From: Sphingobium sp. TCM1
GTDB taxonomy: Bacteria; Pseudomonadota; Alphaproteobacteria; Sphingomonadales; Sphingomonadaceae
DNA: 64,000 nt
Direction: 5' to 3'
Assembly: GCF_001650725.1 (NCBI RefSeq)
Contig: NZ_LXVX01000039.1
Coordinates: forward strand, 249,131 to 313,130
The notes beneath the pieces are model-generated. The model saw only the letters and a program-made list of their open reading frames with translations. It made no database searches and was not told the DNA's origin. Positions 49,387 through 56,307 of the stretch are shown here, piece by piece (the stretch's first letter is position 1; every line of letters starts with the position of its first letter). Position numbers and translations under genes: made by a program.

Positions 49387-50049
49387 ATGAGCTTATATGT
49401 TCGATCACTCCGCGAGTTGCGGGATCGGCTGCTTGATCGTCGCCGCCTGCGGCTAAACGAAAAAGAGCAGATAAAAGACCTCTTGGAAGTTGAGGATTTG
49501 ATTGAGGTAGCACGGCTCACGTCGATCTATGAACATGAGTTTATTGATCGGATTGATGCTGAGGGACTGGAAGCCCCACCTCAATCTCTCGCATTAAAAC
49601 AATATGGCGGCGACGTCATGTGTAATATGCGAGAGTTTCACTCCTACACCCGAAAGGCAAATAAGTGGCAGCAAGCCCTAGATGGTGTAGTCGCCCGGTT
49701 GGCGGAACTCAGAGGACAGTTTGAAAATCCACCTTCAGCGTTAAAAGCTTACATGGCGCTACAGGGTGATATTGACGAACTAGAGCAGAAAGAGCTTGGC
49801 CTTCGTGAGCGTGTAGACTGGGCTAAGACCATGGCCCAGGCTCAATTCAGTGGCCTGGAGCGGACGTTTGAAAAGAAAATGACGGACGATGACCGGCGTT
49901 ACCTCGAACCGCCACGTTTCCCGGTCAAGACGTATGACGACATACCGAAAACTCTTGACCATGTGTCCTACGTCTACTTTCCAGACGAGCCTTCTCCCTA
50001 CCGGAGAGCGCTCATAGAGGTTCTGGATCGCCTAATTGCAACCACGTAA
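49387..50049 (+). CDS. Coiled-coil phage protein of unknown function (220 aa)
   Basis: 220-residue, highly charged helical protein. MSLYVRSLRELRDRLLDRRRLRLNEKEQIKDLLEVEDLI and a second coiled coil around 100-150 (LDGVVARLAELRGQFENPPSAL, LQGDIDELEQKELGLRERVDW). The C-terminal part ends with PYRRALIEVLDRLIATT. No family recognised. It has its own terminators on both sides, so it is an independent transcription unit; its promoter must lie in or just after the preceding terminator, within about 20-50 bp. Confidence 0.62.
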   Translation: MSLYVRSLRELRDRLLDRRRLRLNEKEQIKDLLEVEDLIEVARLTSIYEHEFIDRIDAEGLEAPPQSLALKQYGGDVMCNMREFHSYTRKANKWQQALDGVVARLAELRGQFENPPSALKAYMALQGDIDELEQKELGLRERVDWAKTMAQAQFSGLERTFEKKMTDDDRRYLEPPRFPVKTYDDIPKTLDHVSYVYFPDEPSPYRRALIEVLDRLIATT

Positions 50050-50052
50050 AAC

Positions 50053-50086
50053 AAACCCCGGAAGGCATAATCGCTTTCCGGGGTTC
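50053..50086 (+). terminator. Strong terminator after the 49387 gene
   Basis: AACCCCGGAA/TTTCCGGGGTT stem followed by CTTTTTTATT. Confidence 0.85.
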
Positions 50087-50317
50087 TTTTTTATTCAACA
50101 CAACTTTTGAGCAGCCGGTTGATCATCCTGTAGTCGCTCATCGGCCACAGAATAATACTACTTAGCTCATGGTAGATGCCCGATTGCGGAGTAAGGCAAC
50201 CGAGCATCCGTCATTCCCACAAGCGCTGGTGGAAGCAACCGCTTGTAATGTATTTACTATACAGCCAAACATCTGCTGCGTCATTATTTTCAAACGCTAC
50301 TCTCAGCGTCGATCGCA

Positions 50318-50352
50318 TAAATAACTCTGGAAGCAACAACATGTCGGAGTTA
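50318..50352 (+). promoter_or_regulatory. ATAAATA box and leader hairpin of the 50357 gene
   Basis: CATAAATAA at 50316-50324. TAACTC (50322-50327) pairs with GAGTTA (50347-50352). The ribosome site CGGAG is in the 3' arm. A 20-codon frame starting at 50341 (MSELDNDRPYSIDEPVRQAN) overlaps the gene start in another frame. Confidence 0.5.
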
Positions 50353-50356
50353 GACA

Positions 50357-51013
50357 ATGATCGACCCTACTCTATTGATGAGCCTGTTCGTCAAGCGAAC
50401 TAAAGACGCTCTAGTCAAAGCAACACACCAAGCTACAGTTTACGGACAAGGCGGCAATCCAGCGATGGATGACATCATTCGCTGCTACATTGAGAACATG
50501 CGAGACACGAACAGCCCTCGCTACATGACCTTCACCGAATACAGGCGCAACCACACAAAAGATGATGTACTGAGTTGTTCAGCCATCATGCTTGAATATC
50601 CATACAGCAAGCGCCAGCAGCTAGAACAAGCCATAGCCAGACTAGCTTACCCAACTTACCAGATCGACACACAATCAGATTTCACAGCAAAGGCAGAGGC
50701 ACGCATTGTCGTAGCCTTTCCACTTGCTCAAGCGATCAACGACCCTCGCCATTATACTCGCGCGGCCAGCCTCCTATGGGATGAGATAGGTATTGACGCG
50801 ACCACAGACGGGTGTGTGAGTGCGACATTCTTGTTCGCTCCCTACATCATCAATCCCCGCATCGTATTCAGGAACCCTAATGAGCCGTTGCTGGACGCGA
50901 GGCTCTACATAGAGTTCAACGAAGGCCATCTGGTTTATGCGCGTGAGGAGCAGAAGGCTGCTCCTGAGATGATCGTGACCGATGACGGCCTGTTCGCATT
51001 CGCGGCACGATAA
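50357..51013 (+). CDS. Possible degenerate AEP primase-like phage protein
   Basis: 218-residue protein. The stretch LAYPTYQIDTQSDFTAKAEARIVVAFPLAQAIND, RHYTRAASLLWDEIGIDATTDGC and SATFLFAPYI follows the pattern of archaeo-eukaryotic primase (PrimPol-type) proteins of phages: a strand with Thr/Ser, an Arg-Ile-Val-x-x-x-Pro-Leu strand, a helix, Gly-Ile-Asp, then FxxP. The usual Asp-x-Asp metal motif is not obvious (the place reads AIMLEYPYS), so catalysis is doubtful. There is no adjoining helicase. The family call is an inference from pattern; otherwise unknown. Confidence 0.4.
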   Translation: MIDPTLLMSLFVKRTKDALVKATHQATVYGQGGNPAMDDIIRCYIENMRDTNSPRYMTFTEYRRNHTKDDVLSCSAIMLEYPYSKRQQLEQAIARLAYPTYQIDTQSDFTAKAEARIVVAFPLAQAINDPRHYTRAASLLWDEIGIDATTDGCVSATFLFAPYIINPRIVFRNPNEPLLDARLYIEFNEGHLVYAREEQKAAPEMIVTDDGLFAFAAR

Positions 51014-51025
51014 GGGAGGGCGAGC

Positions 51026-51163
51026 ATGAAGAGGATCAAATTCAAGCCAACTGCCGATGAAGCTGCGCCGGCCAGCAAACCTGACAACGCGGCGCTGATC
51101 GCATCAATCGAAGCTTTTCTGCGTATGCCCCTGGCCATGCGACCGCCGCAGCCAAAGGACTAA
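51026..51163 (+). CDS. Small phage protein (45 aa)
   Basis: 45-residue frame MKRIKFKPTADEAAPASKPD onward to AMRPPQPKD, with GGGAGGG just before the ATG and 12 bp after the previous stop. It has a basic start, a helical centre (ALIASIEAFLRM) and a Pro-rich end. Probably co-transcribed with the 50357 gene. No family recognised. Confidence 0.5.
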   Translation: MKRIKFKPTADEAAPASKPDNAALIASIEAFLRMPLAMRPPQPKD

Positions 51164-51194
51164 ATACTGTTGTCCCTACAGGGAGTGGATTCGG

Positions 51195-51226
51195 AAGTCC
51201 GTCAGCTTCGGCTGACGGACTTTTTT
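51195..51226 (+). terminator. Strong terminator ending the 50357 operon
   Basis: AAGTCCGTCAGC TTCG GCTGACGGACTT with a UUCG tetraloop and six T residues. Confidence 0.9.
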
Positions 51227-51294
51227 GTCGCTTCGTCAACGGATTAGTCACCTATCTCGCTGAATATGCTGCCATCGCAAAATTCAGGGGCTTT

Positions 51295-52227
51295 ATGACG
51301 GACTGGATCGAGGGGCTTGAGCGCTTGAAGTTGCTCAAAGAGCAAGGGCATCTCAGCGACAGCGAATTTGAAGCAGCCAAGAGCCGGTTGCTTGGGGATA
51401 AAGGTGTTGTTCCCACCCCCATGCCATCCCCCGCGCAACCGTACACTGATGATCTGATCGAAGAGGTTGCGCCGCCTCCACCAGTCGAAACCGCTTATGA
51501 ACCATCCGAGGGTGTCGAACCGACAAGCATATTTCCTAAGGCCGTCGTCGCACTTCTCGCCATTGTCCTACTCGGCGGCGGTGGCTTTCTCGCAACATGG
51601 TATCTTGCTGGTGGTGCCAACGCGGCTGTTCAAACCGCGCAGGCCTCCTATTCAGACATAAACTGCCGTTCACAGGCGAGCGTCCAAGGCGATGTGCAGG
51701 AAGTCATTACCAAAGGCAGCACTGTGCATATTTCTGCTGAGGACAGCGGATGGGGACAGGTGCAGGGCAAAGGCTGTTGGGTACGAATGGACAATCTGAA
51801 AATCTCAGACACTATGGAGCAGGCTGCGTCCAGCGAAACAGCTACCGATACACCGACTGTTCAAACGGCTGACCTCCAGCCCGGCAATTATCATGCGTAT
51901 AAGGACGGCTCCGGCGGCTCCAACCCGGCCATGGTCGCTAAGCTTTGCGCCATGACCACGATGATCGACAAAAGCTACGGCGTTACCCCGATGTCTGCGT
52001 GGGTGGCAGAAGGTGGTCCGCTCGGCAGGATCGTCCAAAACGGCGGTGTGTCTTACGGCAAGATAGCGTTGGATGACCAAGGCGTGTGCCGTCAGCAGGT
52101 GAATATCGATGGCATCGACGGCGGCGACAGCTACACGTGGCGAGGCGTGTGTCGCGTTACCGGCTTGCGAGTCTATGAGGACAAAGCGGTCGGACTGTCG
52201 GGCTTGGACAAGTACGACTGCATCTGA
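51295..52227 (+). CDS. SHOCT and SH3-like membrane protein, prophage cargo
   Basis: 310-residue protein. The N-terminus is a SHOCT motif (LERLKLLKEQGHLSDSEFEAAKSRLL, about 8-33), then an acidic/Pro linker and one transmembrane helix (about 82-104, AVVALLAIVLLGGGGFLATWYL). Outside follows an SH3b-like domain (about 120-170, SQASVQGDVQEVITKGSTVHIS, GWGQVQGKGCWVRMDNL) and a Cys-containing C-terminal domain with paired Cys. SHOCT marks cytoplasmic oligomerisation; SH3b often binds cell-wall peptides. Located in the cargo region near attR with its own terminator-insulated unit, it probably acts in the lysogen envelope. Confidence 0.7.
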   Translation: MTDWIEGLERLKLLKEQGHLSDSEFEAAKSRLLGDKGVVPTPMPSPAQPYTDDLIEEVAPPPPVETAYEPSEGVEPTSIFPKAVVALLAIVLLGGGGFLATWYLAGGANAAVQTAQASYSDINCRSQASVQGDVQEVITKGSTVHISAEDSGWGQVQGKGCWVRMDNLKISDTMEQAASSETATDTPTVQTADLQPGNYHAYKDGSGGSNPAMVAKLCAMTTMIDKSYGVTPMSAWVAEGGPLGRIVQNGGVSYGKIALDDQGVCRQQVNIDGIDGGDSYTWRGVCRVTGLRVYEDKAVGLSGLDKYDCI

Positions 52228-52301
52228 GAGGGCATATCTGTTCAGCGGTTCGTCGCAAGATCGCTTGCCTTGTTCTCGTTTCGTTCTCTATGCTGCCCCG
52301 C

Positions 52302-52493
52302 ATGAACCAGCCCGATTCCCTCTGGCTCGCGCAGAGCCTTCTTCAAGCCCCCGGTTGGGCACGAGTGGCCCTGACCGCACCAAACGAACGCCTGCGTGAG
52401 AATGCGGCGCTAGAACTGGCGCAGAGCATTTTAGCGGCTTGGGACCGGCAACCCTCGATGCCGGATGCTCGTCAGATGACGTTCCCACTTTGA
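52302..52493 (+). CDS. DUF6771 family small protein
   Basis: 63-residue protein: MNQPDSLWLAQSLLQAPGWA, RVALTAPNERLRENAALELAQSIL and DARQMTFPL. This matches the small sphingomonad family DUF6771 (aPGWARVgLtAP core). An ATG four codons upstream is possible. Function unknown. Codon use is closer to the host than to the late genes. TGATG-like linkage to the next frame. Confidence 0.6.
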   Translation: MNQPDSLWLAQSLLQAPGWARVALTAPNERLRENAALELAQSILAAWDRQPSMPDARQMTFPL

Positions 52494-52494
52494 T

Positions 52495-52788
52495 GTGGGT
52501 GCAAACATCACGCTTCGCAATCTAGGCGACTATGCGCGGCGACAGGCAAATCTCTTCATCATCTGTGATTGCGGACACTCAGGAGTTGTAGATGCAGACA
52601 AGCTCAACCGCTGGTATCTCGTCCACTGCTGGAACACCGATATGGAAACAGTCGGAGCGCATTTGCGCTGCTCGCGCTGTCGGGGACGTCCTAGCCGATT
52701 TGCTCCGACGCCTCGCAGACCAGACCGGCCAGACTGGATGAGCAGCGAGGATGCTTGGAAGCGATTGATCAGGCGGCTTCGAGACTAG
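52495..52788 (+). CDS. Zinc-ribbon-like small protein
   Basis: 97-residue protein from a GTG start just after the previous stop. Cys pairs in ICDCGHSGVV and LRCSRCRGRP form a CxC ... CxxC zinc-ribbon-like pattern, and NLGDYARRQANLFIICDCG precedes it. The C-terminus is basic with Trp (RPDRPDWMSSEDAWKRLIRRLRD). Similar small ribbon proteins follow DUF6771 genes in sphingomonads in my recollection; role unknown, possibly nucleic-acid binding. Confidence 0.55.
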   Translation: MGANITLRNLGDYARRQANLFIICDCGHSGVVDADKLNRWYLVHCWNTDMETVGAHLRCSRCRGRPSRFAPTPRRPDRPDWMSSEDAWKRLIRRLRD

Positions 52789-52845
52789 ATCCCGTAGCTA
52801 GGGATTTTCAAGTTCGTTGCTAGCGCTTCAGCGTTAACAACGGGG

Positions 52846-53151
52846 TCACCGCTTCCTTATCCAATCTGCAAGAGCCCAAGCTAGAATCATTCCGGCGACA
52901 GTGACGAACGTCATCATCGACGACAAGAGACTCCAGAAATGATCAGAGTCCGCGTTGGCCAGCGTAAGTAATTTTGCTTTGTCAGCCGCGCTGTAGGATT
53001 GGTTCCGCAATATTTCGACAACCGCATCGTCAACCTTGCCGCTACCGGCAGCGCGCGTGAAGATGACAGTCGCAATAGAACCGATGATAGCTGAGAGCAC
53101 CGGAATGACACCAAAGAGGATTATCCTCTCACGTTTGCTCTGCTCTGCCAT
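52846..53151 (-). CDS. Two-span membrane protein, prophage cargo
   Basis: 101-residue protein with transmembrane segments at about 11-31 (IILFGVIPVLSAIIGSIATVIF) and 74-95 (LLSSMMTFVTVAGMILAWALADW), a helical loop between them and basic ends. No family recognised. Divergent from the DUF6624 gene; the gap of 197 bp holds a perfect inverted repeat (53265-53285). Such small membrane proteins in the cargo zone often alter superinfection, which is speculative here. Confidence 0.5.
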   Translation of the reverse strand: MAEQSKRERIILFGVIPVLSAIIGSIATVIFTRAAGSGKVDDAVVEILRNQSYSAADKAKLLTLANADSDHFWSLLSSMMTFVTVAGMILAWALADWIRKR

Positions 53152-53264
53152 GGCAGAAGGATGCCTTGTTCATCCAAGCGCCACAAGACGCAGGTGCGAA
53201 AATATGTGCAAGGGAGCGAATGCTGCCAAATTACTGATGCCATGCAATAATGATTTAACATACA

Positions 53265-53285
53265 GCTCATGACATTCATGAGCTA
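53265..53285. promoter_or_regulatory. Inverted repeat, candidate operator
   Basis: AGCTCATG (53265-53272) and its complement CATGAGCT (53278-53285) around ACATT, in the divergent gap of the two cargo genes and 64 bp before the DUF6624 start. Confidence 0.45.
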
Positions 53286-53348
53286 AGCAGATGGCTCAGT
53301 TTTTGGCCGTAGATGGGCCGCATGCAGTGATCATATGGAGACGAATCT

Positions 53349-54029
53349 ATGTGGGCGTTCCAATTCTCGATGCAGGCGGCATTAGCGACCATAAACCCTT
53401 CGCCGACGCTAAACGATTTCCAAAACCACATCAAAAAAGCCTATGAGGTGGCCGAAGCGGAGCAAGCGAGAAAGCCGCCAGCGCAAAATATTTCCGAAAA
53501 GCTGATCCGACTCGGTATCTTAGATCAAACAGGCCGAATGGCGTTTCAGCATTTGGACTTCAGCTCTGTCCCGGAGAGTGAACGTCAGGCTTGGAGGATG
53601 GCGATTTTTAGCGAGATATCGAGACATGACATAAAGTATCAGGATGAGCTGGTGAAACTTATACCCGAAGACGGCTGGTTCAAGATAAGCATATACGGAA
53701 AAGAAGCCGCGCGTTCGGCGTTCCTCATCGTTCAGCACGCTACAAATAACGTCACTCTGATGCGCCAAGTTTTAAAAAAATTGGGCGAGCTCTGGCCATC
53801 TGGTGAAGCGGAAGGCCAGCTTTATGCCTTGATGTATGATCGCGTGTCACTCGAATTTGATAAGAAGCCGCAACTTTATGGCACCCAAGTGAAATGCAAT
53901 GCAGGACATTGGGAAGCTTACAACCTGGAAGACAAGAACCACGTGAACGCGCGTCGAACTTCGGTGGGAATGAAACAAACTCTCGAAGAATATCTTTCCA
54001 CTTTTGATGATTCTAAGTGCGACAAGTAA
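53349..54029 (+). CDS. DUF6624 domain protein, prophage cargo
   Basis: 226-residue protein with the DUF6624 pattern: LIPEDGWFKISIYGKEAARSAFLIVQHA, then EGQLYALMYDRVSLEFDKKPQLYGTQ, and NARRTSVGMKQTLEEYL. The DR-x-YGTQ and RR-x-x-G-x-x-x-x-x-x-EY landmarks are those of the family. No signal peptide, so cytoplasmic. No known reaction. GGAGACG lies 7 nt before the ATG. It is the last full phage gene before attR and is probably expressed in the lysogen. Confidence 0.7.
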   Translation: MWAFQFSMQAALATINPSPTLNDFQNHIKKAYEVAEAEQARKPPAQNISEKLIRLGILDQTGRMAFQHLDFSSVPESERQAWRMAIFSEISRHDIKYQDELVKLIPEDGWFKISIYGKEAARSAFLIVQHATNNVTLMRQVLKKLGELWPSGEAEGQLYALMYDRVSLEFDKKPQLYGTQVKCNAGHWEAYNLEDKNHVNARRTSVGMKQTLEEYLSTFDDSKCDK

Positions 54030-54169
54030 GCCTGTTATCTGTGATGATCGATCAAATCCTTCAGGCACCGGCGGATTAGATCGTCTGTCTGGTTGTTCCG
54101 TGGAGATCCCATCGCCCAGACGCGCTCAGTCAGAAAACGACACTCTGCTACCCACCCAATGTCAGATTA

Positions 54170-54841
54170 TCATTCTTGTGCCTGCCCCTTCGGCTTCCAC
54201 GTTATGAGCCGGTAGACATAGCCGATGACGCACAGTGCGATGCAGACGGTTGTGACCGGCCCAAGATACTTGTCGATCTCGCTTATGCGCTTGCCGAGGA
54301 AATAGCCTCCATAGGCCAGCAGCGTATTCCAGATGAGCGCTCCGGCTGTTGTGAACGCTAAAAACCGCCCGTGCGTGTTGAGGATGTGTAAAATCCTCCC
54401 TTTTACATCTGTACGGGCTTGGAAGCGGACATGGCCCATGCGGAAGAGGCCCGCTGGCAGCGAAATCATGGTGCGCAGCGCGGGCATGAAGCGGAAGACG
54501 AACACGACGATCTGCCCATATTTGCCGAACAGCCGGTCGAGCGCCTCGACATCATGCCATTCCAGTGTCGCCCAGCGGCCATAGCGGTCGACCAGGGGCT
54601 TCAGGCGCGCAAACCCCAATATATGGCCGACCAGATACCAGAAATAATTGCCGACCGTGGTGCCCAGCGTCCCGGCGAAGAGCAGCCAGGCCATCTCCAT
54701 CCGCCCCTGCCCGACGCGGATGCCCCCGATCCCCATGATGAGTTCGGACGGGATGGGCGGAAAGACATTTTCGAGGATCATCAGGACGAAGATGCCCCAA
54801 TAACCGCCCGCATCGATCAGGCGGAGAACCCAGTCGGTCAT
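54170..54841 (-). CDS. Chimeric DedA-family membrane protein (host N-terminus, phage C-terminus)
   Basis: 223-residue DedA protein, a family of proton-dependent lipid (undecaprenyl phosphate or phospholipid) transporters. Residues 1-143 are host-encoded: first membrane segments, the ENVFPPIPSELIMGIGG motif and the R-containing FVFRFMPALRTMISLPAG. After attR about 80 residues come from the phage: a 15-residue insert TDVKGRILHILNTHG, then RFLAFTTAGALIWNTLLAYGGYFLG and IDKYLGP to the end KPKGQAQE. This replaces the host tail now at 18,633-18,822, with about half of some 61 aligned residues identical. Hydrophobic pattern and length are restored, so activity is likely kept, perhaps altered. Confidence 0.88.
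   Translation of the reverse strand: MTDWVLRLIDAGGYWGIFVLMILENVFPPIPSELIMGIGGIRVGQGRMEMAWLLFAGTLGTTVGNYFWYLVGHILGFARLKPLVDRYGRWATLEWHDVEALDRLFGKYGQIVVFVFRFMPALRTMISLPAGLFRMGHVRFQARTDVKGRILHILNTHGRFLAFTTAGALIWNTLLAYGGYFLGKRISEIDKYLGPVTTVCIALCVIGYVYRLITWKPKGQAQE
54391..54428. other. attR of the serine integrase
   Basis: Phage arm CCTTTTACATCTGT meets the host arm GGCTTGGAAGCGG at core ACG, 54,413-54,415. Combined with attL, the rebuilt attP has arms CCTTTTACA and TGTAAAAGG about a GTACGTAC centre. Confidence 0.75.
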
Positions 54842-54924
54842 GAATATATGCTCACTCGGTTCTCAGGGACACGAACGGTGGTGATAACGCGCGTCCTCCT
54901 CCTCCGTTCAATACAGGTCGTTGA

Positions 54925-55899
54925 CTAGTCCGCCGCGCGCAGCGCCAGCCGGGCGTCGATCGCGTCCCAGATCATGCCGCCGGTATCGGTGCCGTCAAAA
55001 CCGTCGATCGACACGATCCCGGTGGGCGAAGTCACGTTGATTTCGGTCAGCCATTGCCCGCCGATCACGTCGATCCCCACGAAGAGCAGCCCGCGCGCCT
55101 TGAGTTCCGGACCAAGCGCGGCGCAGATTTCGCGTTCCTTCTCGGTCAGTTCCGTCTTGGCGGCCGATCCGCCGACGGCCAGGTTCGACCGTATCTCGCC
55201 CTTGCCGGGAATGCGGTTAACCGCGCCCGCGACGTCTCCGTCGATCAGGACGATGCGCTTGTCGCCCTCCGCGACGCCGGGGATGAAGGCCTGGACCATG
55301 AAGGGTTCGACCCAGGAAGCATTGAACAGTTCCACCAGCGCGGACAGGTTCGCCCCCGACTGGCCGACATGGAACACCGCATTGCCGGCATTGCCGTAGA
55401 GCGGCTTCACCACGATCTCGCCATGCTCGGCGAGGAAGCGCCTTACCTGCGCCAGGTCGCGCGTGATCATCGTCGGCGGCATGAAACGCGCATAGTCGAG
55501 CACGAACAGCTTTTCGGGCGCGTTGCGGACGCTGGCCGGATCGTTCACCACCAGCGTCTCTTCCTGCACCCGTTCGAGCAGATGGGTGGCGGTGATATAG
55601 CTGAGGTCGAATGGCGGGTCCTGCCGCATCAGCACGACATCGACGTCACGGCCGAGGTCGATCACCTCCTCCGGGCCGAAGGCGAAATGGTCGCCATCCA
55701 CCTTCTGCACCTTCACCGGCCGCGCCCTGGCCAGTACGCGTCCGTCGGACAAGGTCAGGTCAGGCGCCAGATAATGATAGAGCCGATGCCCGCGCGCCTG
55801 CCCCGCCAGCATGATGTGAAAGGTCGAATCGCCCGCGATCCTGATACCCTCCATCGGGTCCATCTGCACGGCGACGGTCAGGGGGTTGAGTTCGGTCAT
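54925..55899 (-). CDS. gshB: Glutathione synthetase
   Basis: 324-residue ATP-grasp ligase joining gamma-glutamylcysteine and glycine to form glutathione. Motifs: VQMDPMEGIRIAGDSTFHIMLAGQARGH, LMRQDPPFDLSYITATHLLE, NDPASVRNAPEKLFVLDYA, GEIVVKPLYGNAGNAVF (ATP-binding), EGDKRIVLIDGDVAGAVNRIP, IRSNLAVGG, FVGIDVIGGQWLTEINVTSPTGI. Complete and normal length. Follows yraN and rsmI on the same strand, a frequent alphaproteobacterial order. Confidence 0.96.
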   Translation of the reverse strand: MTELNPLTVAVQMDPMEGIRIAGDSTFHIMLAGQARGHRLYHYLAPDLTLSDGRVLARARPVKVQKVDGDHFAFGPEEVIDLGRDVDVVLMRQDPPFDLSYITATHLLERVQEETLVVNDPASVRNAPEKLFVLDYARFMPPTMITRDLAQVRRFLAEHGEIVVKPLYGNAGNAVFHVGQSGANLSALVELFNASWVEPFMVQAFIPGVAEGDKRIVLIDGDVAGAVNRIPGKGEIRSNLAVGGSAAKTELTEKEREICAALGPELKARGLLFVGIDVIGGQWLTEINVTSPTGIVSIDGFDGTDTGGMIWDAIDARLALRAAD

Positions 55900-55953
55900 T
55901 CAGAAAACCTTCCACTAACGACGACATTTCGGGATGGTTGACGGGGTAGACGA

Positions 55954-56307
55954 TCACCCCCCATGCCAGACATTGGCCAGATGGCGTGGCGGGCGGCCCG
56001 GCGCAAGGAGGATGACGTCGATTCGCATGTCGTCACCGGGTTTTGCCAGCTGGTGCCAGAGGATGTCCGCCGCCGCCGCGACCCGCGCCAGCCGCCGTTC
56101 GTCGATCGCCTGATCGAGTTCCGCCGCCGATCCGCGCGCCTTCACCTCGACGAAGGCCAGCATCGATCCCCGACGCGCGACCAGATCGACCTCTCCCGCC
56201 GGCGTCCGCATCCGCCGGCCGACAATCTGCCAGCCTTTCAGGCGCAACCACCAGCCGGCGATGCGTTCGGCCTGCCGCCCGCGCCTTTCCGCCTGTTGGC
56301 GGCTCAC
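55954..56307 (-). CDS. YraN family endonuclease-fold protein
   Basis: 117-residue UPF0102/YraN protein with a restriction-endonuclease-like fold. Core: QAERIAGWWLRLKGWQIVGRR, TPAGEVDLVARRGSMLAFVEVKAR, where E-V-D and E-V-K are the nuclease-like active residues, and the C-terminal MRIDVILLAP. Physiological role is unresolved; proximity to rsmI is conserved. It overlaps the rsmI end by 4 bp. Confidence 0.9.
   Translation of the reverse strand: MSRQQAERRGRQAERIAGWWLRLKGWQIVGRRMRTPAGEVDLVARRGSMLAFVEVKARGSAAELDQAIDERRLARVAAAADILWHQLAKPGDDMRIDVILLAPGRPPRHLANVWHGG

Larger units (their letters stand above)
18822..54415. mobile_element. HK97-type siphovirus prophage integrated in dedA
   Basis: A 35,591-bp element bounded by attL (18,822-18,824) and attR (54,413-54,415). 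It has a serine integrase at the left end, full head, connector and tail modules in standard order, and visibly lower G+C than the flanks. The insertion splits dedA. Structural genes look intact with no frameshift, so the particle-forming part could be functional. No repressor, endolysin or complete replication module was recognised. Confidence 0.92.
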
